From Polymyxa betae (lineage: Eukaryota; Endomyxa; Phytomyxea; Plasmodiophorida; Plasmodiophoridae): a stretch of 22,299 bases of DNA. A program made the translations under genes and the position numbers. The stretch is taken from the NCBI GenBank assembly GCA_003693705.1, contig RBZT01000782.1, positions 1 through 22,299 of the forward strand, written 5' to 3'. Below, piece by piece: positions 16,110 to 22,299 of the stretch (positions are counted from its first letter, which is position 1; each line of letters opens with the position of its first letter). The notes under the pieces were generated by a model. That model saw nothing but the letters and a program-made list of their open reading frames with translations, was not told the DNA's origin and made no database searches.

Positions 16110-17901
16110 ATGATGAGGGTACTTGTCTTCGTGTCGCTGCTGGCACTCGCGACAGCGGAGGTCTACTTCGACGAACCTTTTAGCGGAAGCTGGAAGGATC
16201 GCTGGGTCTCGTCGGACTGGAAGAAGGACGAGGGCACCAATGGCAAGTGGGGCTGGTCGCACGGAGACTTCTATGGCGACGCCCAAGAAGATAAAGGTTT
16301 GATGACCAAACAGGACGCCAGATATTATGCGATTTCTGCCAAAATGGATAAGGTGCTTCAATTCCAATTATATAACCTATGTTGAAGCGCTTTGTTTGCA
16401 CAGAAATTTGACAACGAGGGCAAAGACTTGGTGATCCAGTATTCGGTAAAACTGCCGTCATTTGTTGATTGTGGAGGTGGCTATATCAAAGTGATGCGTT
16501 CAGGAACCGATCAGGTATGCTATCATTTTCCGAGCTAACATCATCACTGATTTTAATGTAGAAATCATTTAGCGGCTCCTCTGATTATGCAGTTATGTTT
16601 GGAACTGATATCTGTGGCACTACTACACGAAAGTAAAATTTGCTTTTGAATGATGCATTCATTGTTATGTTTTAAGCTTGGTACTGATTTAGATATTGGT
16701 TGGGTTAATCTTCGCACAAATATTTCCCTTTCTTGCTTCACAAACGTTTTTGCTTTTGCTTACTGAATGCCCAGGATTCAGGCTATTCTAAACTACAAGG
16801 ATGAGAATCTCTTGAAAAAAACCGAGGTTTGTGTTTCGTCTTTCGATCTTCGTTCAGTGTACTTATAAAGGGTGTTCAGGTTCCATGCGAAACCGACAAA
16901 TTCACTCACTTCAACACTTTTATCATTCGCCCTGATAACACATACACAATCAAGATTGACAATGTCGAAAAAGCATCTGGGTCGCTGTACGATGAGTGGC
17001 CTTTCCTGAAGCCTAAAAAGATCGCTGTATGTTCGATAATTACTTTCTAATTGTGTTTTGCTTTTGCTCTGCACATTTCAGTTTTCGCCATCTTTTATAA
17101 GATTCTAATGGATGCCTCTCAGGATCCTGATGCAAAAATGCCCAGCGACTGGGTTGATGAACCCTTGATTGATGATCCAAATGACAAGAAGCCTGACGAC
17201 TGGGTCGAGGTCGCTAAGATTCCTGATCCAGAAGCCAAAATGCCCGAAGACTGGGATGAGGAGGCTGATGGGGAGTGGACACCACCAATGATTCCTAACG
17301 AGAGCTACAAGGGAGAATGGAAACCAAAGAAGATTCCAAACCCAGATTATCAGGTGACTTTTTAAGCTTTTGTCAGGCTTTTAATTGATGAATTGCATTT
17401 GTTTGTCACTTTATCTTCATTGTTCAATATGTCATGCATTGCTTTGCGATTTATTTCCTGAACTCTTCTAGTTCTACAATTCTCATTTTCGTCTGACTTG
17501 ATTTGGTAGGGCAAATGGGTGGCTCCAGAGATCGACAACCCCGATTTCGTCGATGATCCGGAAATATACGTTCAGAAGGACCTGGAATATGTCGGTTTCG
17601 AGTTATGGCAGGTAATTATTGTTTGATTCCATTGCATTTCGGTTTATTCAACCATTGCATTCAGATGAAGTCCAACTGGATATTCGACAACATTTTGGTT
17701 ACAGATGATGTGACTCTTGCATCTGAAAGGGTTGAAGCTTGGCTAAAGAAGAACAAGGCTGCAGAGAGTAAGATGAACGAAGATATAGAAGCCGAAGAGC
17801 GGAAGAAAGCCGAAGCCCAGCGAAAGGCTGCTGAATCGAAGACAGACGACAAAGATGATGACGAAATTGATCTTGATGATGATGAGAAAGACGAACTTTA
17901 A
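16110..17901 (+). CDS. CALR: calreticulin, ER lectin chaperone (8 exons, 397 aa)
   Basis: Exons: 16110-16352, 16404-16514, 16562-16632, 16775-16826, 16880-17026, 17123-17353, 17510-17611 and 17665-17901. All introns are GT-AG (51, 47, 142, 53, 96, 156 and 53 bp) and all phases match. Residues 1-17 are a signal peptide. The lectin domain carries DCGGGYIK (C104, with the Tyr and Lys of the sugar site) and MFGTDICG (C136). These are the conserved disulphide pair with the usual spacing of 32, and the third Cys is at 162. The P-domain arm (about 209-305) has three PDxxxKxPxDW repeats and three GxWxPxxIxNPxY repeats. The C-domain (from about 335) is short and alternates Lys/Glu with an Asp-rich end, finishing in KDEL for retrieval to the ER. 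The protein binds monoglucosylated glycoproteins and stores calcium. A second ATG three bases on (16113) is an equal start. KDEL and a free-lumen C-domain exclude calnexin, which has a membrane anchor. Confidence 0.96.
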
Positions 17902-18133
17902 TGTCGATATTGTCAAGCGCTCACCAAGAACCGCGAAACCATAAACCGATCATCCTGTAATGTACCAACATTATCTTGATTTCAACTTGGACCTATCTTC
18001 ACAAAACGAACTCAAGCTTAGTCTAGACTTCGATAAAATCATCAACTTAAGATGTATCCAAACACGCCGCCATAATGCCTTCATTCTTTGGTCGACTTTT
18101 GTGCTGCCTCGACATCGTTGTTTTTCTTGGTAA
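17902..18133. other. convergent 3' ends of calreticulin and the small minus-strand gene
   Basis: A short gap with no coding frame; both transcripts should terminate here. Confidence 0.4.
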
Positions 18134-18442
18134 TTAGGCATTCATAGTGAACTCGCGACAATCCAGAGTCTGTAAACGACATCCATGCCCTTGCATTCCT
18201 TGACAAATTCGTCGGGTTTTAGCCTGTGCTGATAGCATTGGTGTTGAAAGAGGAAACGCCAATGGAAACTTAAAACTTACCCCGGAAAGATGCACCGGGA
18301 GTGATTTTAGTTTAGAGATCATTGCTGAAAGAGACATTGTCACCAACACACCAGGCTCCGGCTTGGCATTAAGATGAACTTCATCGCGAGCGGTGGTGGC
18401 GTCGAATGGTGCAGACAGTGAAGCGGTCCGGTTGGGAGCCAT
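18134..18442 (-). CDS. small two-exon gene of unknown function
   Basis: The ATG at 18442 opens exon 1 (18442-18281, 54 codons, ending in LPVHLSG) at a good donor GTAAGT. Two acceptors are possible. One, at 18224, gives a 57-bp intron and a C-terminus AKTRRICQGMQGHGC...FTMNA (stop 18134-18136), in the same frame as unspliced sequence. The other, five bases earlier in transcript order (18229), gives a 52-bp intron and a tail reading LKPDEFVKECKGMDVVY then RLWIVASSL and a stop at about 18147. The second tail looks more like a folded protein. The unspliced frame is open for 102 codons. The N-terminus is Ala/Ser/Thr-rich. I do not recognise the family. Confidence 0.42.
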   Translation of the reverse strand: MAPNRTASLSAPFDATTARDEVHLNAKPEPGVLVTMSLSAMISKLKSLPVHLSGVSFKFPLAFPLSTPMLSAQAKTRRICQGMQGHGCRLQTLDCREFTMNA

Positions 18443-19245
18443 TTCGTACGATCAAATCATAGTTTATCATGCCTCGATATGGAATGGGTCATCCCAAAAC
18501 GCACAGCCGCTTTGCTTTTGCATCATGATTTTCGATCCTAACCTAAAACAGAAGTGCTGCTCTCCTCGAATTCGCGAAAGCACCGGTTTTCGTTTGGGGA
18601 AAACGCTGATTAGGCTCTGGTATTCCTTCAACGAGGTTTCTCAATCAATCTGTCTATTATGACATGTGCAAAAAAAATCGGAACGACATCGTCAAAACTC
18701 GGTTTTATCGTCTCCGTTAAAGCAAATCTAACTTTTGACTCTAATTTTGTCATTTGAGCAAAGAACCAAACGAGTGTATCATTACTATATATTAACATTG
18801 TGATTGTTATGAAGATGGGCGAATTGATGCTTTCGGAATTGATGCTTTCGTAGCATTCATGGAATTCGAATTCATGAAATGGTCGTACTTAAATCAGCAA
18901 TGGTCGCGCTCGTTATTAATGGACTTCCCATCATGCTGTTAATATCGAGCAACAACTCGAGAACGCTGCATTTCGTGAGAGGCAATATCTACCCTGATCT
19001 GGTCGCTTTCTAGAGGATCCAACTAATTCCAGATTCACCTTTAGAATCACCGCCTTTGGGGGTGGTTGGCTCTACAGTATACACACACACAGATGCATCC
19101 ATCTCTCAGTTTGCTTTAACTGCTCTAGCCAGCATATTGCAGAGTTTAGTCAAAGGTATGACCTCTTCTTTGAAAATCGTAAAGAAGCTGCTACGCCCGG
19201 CAAGCGATAGATGATACAGATACAAGTGTATATCTGAGCTGAGGC
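18443..19245. other. no gene seen; contains a short tandem duplication
   Basis: The presumed promoter of the small minus-strand gene is at the left. A 15-bp unit GAATTGATGCTTTCG occurs twice in tandem at 18821-18850, and a near-palindrome around GAATTCGAATTC lies at 18862-18873. An (AC)n tract is at 19080-19090. Frames here are short and patternless. Confidence 0.4.
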
Positions 19246-19277
19246 CTGAGGAGCGCAACCCCCCGCGCGGCTTCCGG
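19246..19277 (+). repeat. GC-rich repeat unit, isolated copy
   Basis: CTGAGGAGCGCAACC then CCCCGCGCGGCTTCCGG matches the 31-bp units at 19500-19617 (GGAGAGCAACCCCCGGCGCGGCTTCT) and lies just before the hAT-like terminus. Confidence 0.6.
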
Positions 19278-19278
19278 C

Positions 19279-19425
19279 CAGGGTTGGCAGCACGGGATTT
19301 TTTTTAACAAGGTTTTTTATGGTTTTTGAATAAAACTGTATTTTAAATAACTTTTTCCTGAAAATACCGGTAAGGTTTTTTGGGATTTTTAGTACAGTAC
19401 GCAACCCGGTACAGTCGGCCTTCTG
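19279..19425 (+). mobile_element. hAT-like transposon terminus or MITE fragment
   Basis: CAGGGTTGGCAGCACGG is followed by alternating T-rich runs and GG/CCGG (AAGGTTTTTTATGG, ACCGGTAAGGTTTTTTGGG). This is the look I know from terminal inverted repeats of many hAT elements (CAGGGTTGGCAA...GGTTTTTT). Neither the opposite terminus nor an 8-bp target duplication was found within the window. Confidence 0.35.
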
Positions 19426-19467
19426 TCCTTCTCGCGTCCCCGTTCCCCTCTGAAATCTGAACTGTGG

Positions 19468-19490
19468 AAGCGGGAAGCCGCTTCCCGCTT
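19468..19490. repeat. perfect inverted repeat (11-bp arms, 1-base loop)
   Basis: AAGCGGGAAGC, C, GCTTCCCGCTT. It sits directly upstream of the GC-rich repeat array. Confidence 0.9.
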
Positions 19491-19499
19491 CTGCCTTCT

Positions 19500-19617
19500 G
19501 GTATGGAGCGTAACCCCCGGCGCGGCCTTTGGTGTGGAGAGCAACCCCCGGCGCCGCCTCTGGTGTGGAGAGTCACTGGAGACTGGAGAGCCGAGAGCAA
19601 CCCCCGGCGCGGCTTCT
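19500..19617 (+). repeat. GC-rich tandem repeat, three 31-bp units
   Basis: Unit 1 (19500-19530), unit 2 (19531-19561) and unit 3 (19562-19617) share GGTGTGGAGAGCAACCCC followed by CGGCGCGGCCTCT. Unit 3 is interrupted by about 25 bases (GTCACTGGAGACTGGAGAGC...). Together with the isolated unit at 19246 this makes four copies, in sequence much richer in GC than the surroundings. Confidence 0.85.
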
Positions 19618-21650
19618 GGAGTTCAAAAATTTCCAGTTTTTTTTTCAAAGATTGTTTGAACAGTAACTCAGTAAGTATCGTTTCGAATCACTTGCTGTTG
19701 TTCGGAAAGGAAGCCGAAAATCGGAGCTCAATTACATTTGAATTGCTTCGTACAATTGTGTTCTGTTGCTCGAAACAGGATCTTTAATCGAACAGATCAA
19801 TCAGATGTTATAAATTAGGGTGGACAATACATGGTGAGGTGTAACCTTGGATAGATTTGGATTCCGATGATTTTGCACCCTATTTGGAAAGCTATTCCAC
19901 GCCCTTATATAGACAGGCATCGTGTTCTCAGCCAGAAGGCCAGGTTGGTGGACCAGCGGCTTGTTCTCTGATCGTTTGTGAACCATTCATGAACCAAAAC
20001 AGCTGCTCGATGGCGCTCCTGCTTGATCAAACGCTTGTGCCTGCAAACCGACTATTTTCTTTTTCTAAAAATGTCTTTTGCCAAATTGATATTCGAATGG
20101 CAGCGATTTCCCATTAACCCCGTTAAGCTTGTTAATTCGTTTATAAAGAGCTTGGCAGGCAGTAGAAGTAATTGCATTGCATGACGAGGCAGAGGTCGTA
20201 GGCGAATACATGTGGAAGATTGTGATCTCTAAGGCGGATCCATGAAGACACCGGCCAGGGCGATAATCGAGAAGAGCCTCATCGAAACATCGACGTCGAT
20301 TCCGCCCGCCCTTCATCATGATATGTCGCGAGAGGTTTTGATAACAATCGCTCATAACAAAACTATTGCCACGCCGATCCACCTTCCAGAAAAATACAAC
20401 ATAGGAAGAGGTCACGTTTGATAATGGTTGAACGGTTAAGGAGGCGAGTGTAGGTTGGTCTTGGGAATGCTGGCCCCCCGGCTCGCAATGATTATTAACG
20501 ACAGCCTGCGATATGTTGTTTGCGGTCAACTGGGACCTATCGCTTCTTCGATTATTTACTGATACAGTCTGAGCAGGATTTCGTACTGAAACGATGAATA
20601 GCTCTACTATGGCAAGGGCAGAATCAGTGTTGACGATTTGACGGAGCTCACATCAGAATGCGAGATATTCGGTGGCTCAGGACGAGGCCTAATCAGCTCC
20701 TGCAACAGCTTTCAGTTCCTGCCCGAGCCACTTGTCACAAACATTCATCAATCTTCTATTGAATGGGTTTTAATGGTTTTTCAGAAAGATAATATCATGG
20801 ATATTATCGAAGTCTGGAAAGAAGATCTTCAATAAGGTCGATAGAAACCTTCAAAGCAGCTGCGCTCCACCAGCGAAAAAATTTCTGGTGATGTTAAACA
20901 AACTAAGACGACATTGATGATAGATTGGAGAGAAATGACTCTTGTCTCCCAATATCTCTTTCCTTTATATTATATCATGAACGGTCTTCAATCGGTCATC
21001 GTAATTGTGATGACTTCACAACACAAATCCGTCTCGTATCCGACCTTTATTTCTACTCACATTATAGAGTGAAAAGAACAATAACAAAGAAGGGTAAGAC
21101 GGTGATCCGAGTGGCAGGACAGGCGCCGGGACGGCCCGACCGTGCTGGATTGTCGGTGGATCTTCGTAATTGCAGCGGATGTTGTATTTGTAATCTGGAT
21201 GACAGGCTGTTAGTTACATGAGCCGTATAACAATAATGATGAATGACCTCTTCTTCATGATTTCGATTCAAACAGATCTACTCATTGTATTGGATTTTTT
21301 TTTAAGAAATCGAGTTGAATCTTGAATAGTTTTGGATAGCAGGAGGGAGGCTGCTTCGAATAACGCTGCATCAACTGTCACATCATTCGAAATTTCCCAA
21401 TTTGGTTTGGGGATTTCCACTCAAGGTTTCCAGATTCGATCAAAAGTTGAATGGGGGCAGAGTTCATTGAAGTCCAAATATATTCTGCTATCATCGCAAT
21501 GTCTACCAGAGCCGTACCGATCCCTCATTTATTCCTCCTAAATCCACTTACTATCACTACTAATCTCCTGGTAATGCCGTCTACCATCAGGGCCAGGTAA
21601 ATTGACGATTAATGAGCAAATCAGACTCAGTCGGAGAAGGTAAACTGGAA
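19618..21650. other. 2-kb interval without a convincing gene
   Basis: The longest frame is 154 codons on the minus strand (20529-20065). It begins at TTG with no ATG near its start, has no recognisable motif and is not supported by splice sites, so I leave it out as a gene. Other frames are under 100 codons. Composition is unremarkable except for a T-rich tract near 21293-21303. Confidence 0.35.
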
Positions 21651-22017
21651 TCGTTTCAGTACTATAAAACCTGAGGCGTGAGTCGCCTTTTTTCAGATTC
21701 TCTTTTTGAAAATAACTACCAACATCTACCGTACAATCGATCGAGTAGACTAAGATCGATTCATGGTCTCATATATGTAAATACATTATTATTCTTCTTC
21801 TTGTTTTGTTCTACTCAAAAGACTCTTCTCGTCTAGACTTTCTAGCGTTTACGGAAGTCGTCTCATAGGCCTATTTTCGTTGCTTCTCTACTCGCTATAG
21901 GGCTCACTCTGTAGCTGTTTCTTTCATCTCTCATTGTATTCGATTCTAGTCTTAGGGTTCTCTAAACCCTAAACCTCGATCTTTCTCGCATTTTTTCTCC
22001 TATATCCTTTGATAGGT
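21651..22017 (+). promoter_or_regulatory. TATA-containing, pyrimidine-rich leader, possibly an LTR/leader of the downstream element
   Basis: CAGTACTATAAAACCTG (from 21658) is a good TATA box. A small GC hairpin with a T run follows (AGGCG...CGCCTTTTTT, 21672-21692), then a long C/T-rich stretch and an 8-bp hairpin TTAGGGTT/AACCCTAA (21952-21972). Together these resemble the U3-R-U5 and leader of a retrotransposon. LTR ends could not be fixed. Confidence 0.35.
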
Positions 22018-22278
22018 ATGAACGGTTTTCAGACCTCATTGATTACACCGCCACGCCTTAGTGGATACGATCGTAATTTGGTTAGACTGTTTCTTACAGA
22101 ATGGACCAATTACACTTCAAGTATTACTCGTTTTAATACAGCAGTTGCCGACGATCGGAAGCTGTCTGCGATCCCGTTACGAGAGGCGATTGAGCCTTGG
22201 ATTCTGAATCATCTATGTACATACATTCTTAAGTTGGCTCATGGGTCAGCAGATAGCGTGACCGACGATAAGCTCTAA
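22018..22278 (+). pseudogene. gag-like N-terminal fragment of a retroelement (86 codons)
   Basis: The ATG at 22018 opens a frame reading SLITPPRLSGYDRNLVRLFL, then WTNYTSSITRFNT and EAIEPWILNHLCTYIL, stopping at a TAA at 22276. The PP-x-L-x-G-x-x-x-x-x-V-x-x-FL-x-E-W-x-x-Y pattern is what one sees at the start of capsid domains of Ty3/gypsy-type elements, but the match is by eye only. It is much shorter than a gag. Either the stop is a mutation or the rest of the element continues in another frame beyond the window. Confidence 0.4.
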
Positions 22279-22299
22279 ACATTGTAATAACTGGTATTT

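Noticed and set aside
20065-20529. 154-codon minus-strand open frame
   Set aside because: It starts at TTG without an ATG near its start, has no family motif or membrane/coiled-coil pattern, and no supporting splice sites; most likely chance.
1-22299. CRISPR arrays, bacterial operons, ribosome-binding sites
   Set aside because: None seen; spliced genes and retroelements show that this is eukaryotic DNA.

Overview
This window is eukaryotic. It has genes split by short GT-AG introns (mostly 47-60 bp, a few of 96-156 bp), LTR retrotransposon debris of two superfamilies, a tRNA-derived Pol III-type repeat, and a calreticulin gene ending in a KDEL ER-retention signal. The species cannot be read from the sequence. 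Very small introns with CTGAY/CTAAC-like branch sites suggest a compact-intron lineage, such as an early-diverging fungus, a small-genome animal or a protist. A calreticulin argues against the common ascomycete and basidiomycete yeasts and moulds.

Layout. 1-3440: two Ty1/copia elements lie head to head, only 17 bp apart. The left one (minus strand) is internally deleted and carries a stop. The right one (plus strand) keeps an open gag-protease frame but is cut off before integrase. Both have short LTRs (TGTTGA...AACA) and a primer-binding site resembling that of Drosophila copia (internal initiator-tRNA fragment). 3500-3762: a perfect 70-bp palindrome whose centre is exactly nucleotide 1 of a tRNA-like A-box/B-box unit, followed by a second palindromic head. 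3988-4457: a frameshifted Ty3/gypsy gag remnant.

5.0-12.6 kb: the most unusual part. It is a dispersed cluster of one small gene family that I do not recognise. Three apparently intact members (5207-5601, 5902-6288, 12193-12564) encode 105-111-residue proteins with a conserved N-terminal signature (DPDRRPEIC-x-IVVPAP) and two hydrophobic segments, split by one phase-2 intron of 51-59 bp at the same place. A frameshifted member (10505-10881) and at least three relics accompany them. A short DNA motif (core GTACTGG followed by MCC) lies just upstream of each start codon. It recurs in the copia LTR and once in inverted orientation. A type II membrane glycosyltransferase-like gene (7614-8594) sits inside the cluster and has a tandemly duplicated 3' end.

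12.6-18.5 kb: ordinary single-copy-looking genes. These are the 3' exons of a minus-strand membrane protein (12614-13228), a BTB-domain protein (13941-14774, minus), a possible orphan exon (15527-15719), an eight-exon calreticulin gene (16110-17901) and a small two-exon minus-strand gene of unknown function (18134-18442).

18.5-22.3 kb: mostly non-coding. It holds GC-rich 31-bp repeats beside a hAT-like terminal sequence, a long stretch with no convincing gene, and at the right edge the start of what looks like another retroelement (22018-22278). Apart from the copia pair and the paralogue cluster, nothing indicates that neighbouring genes act in one pathway.
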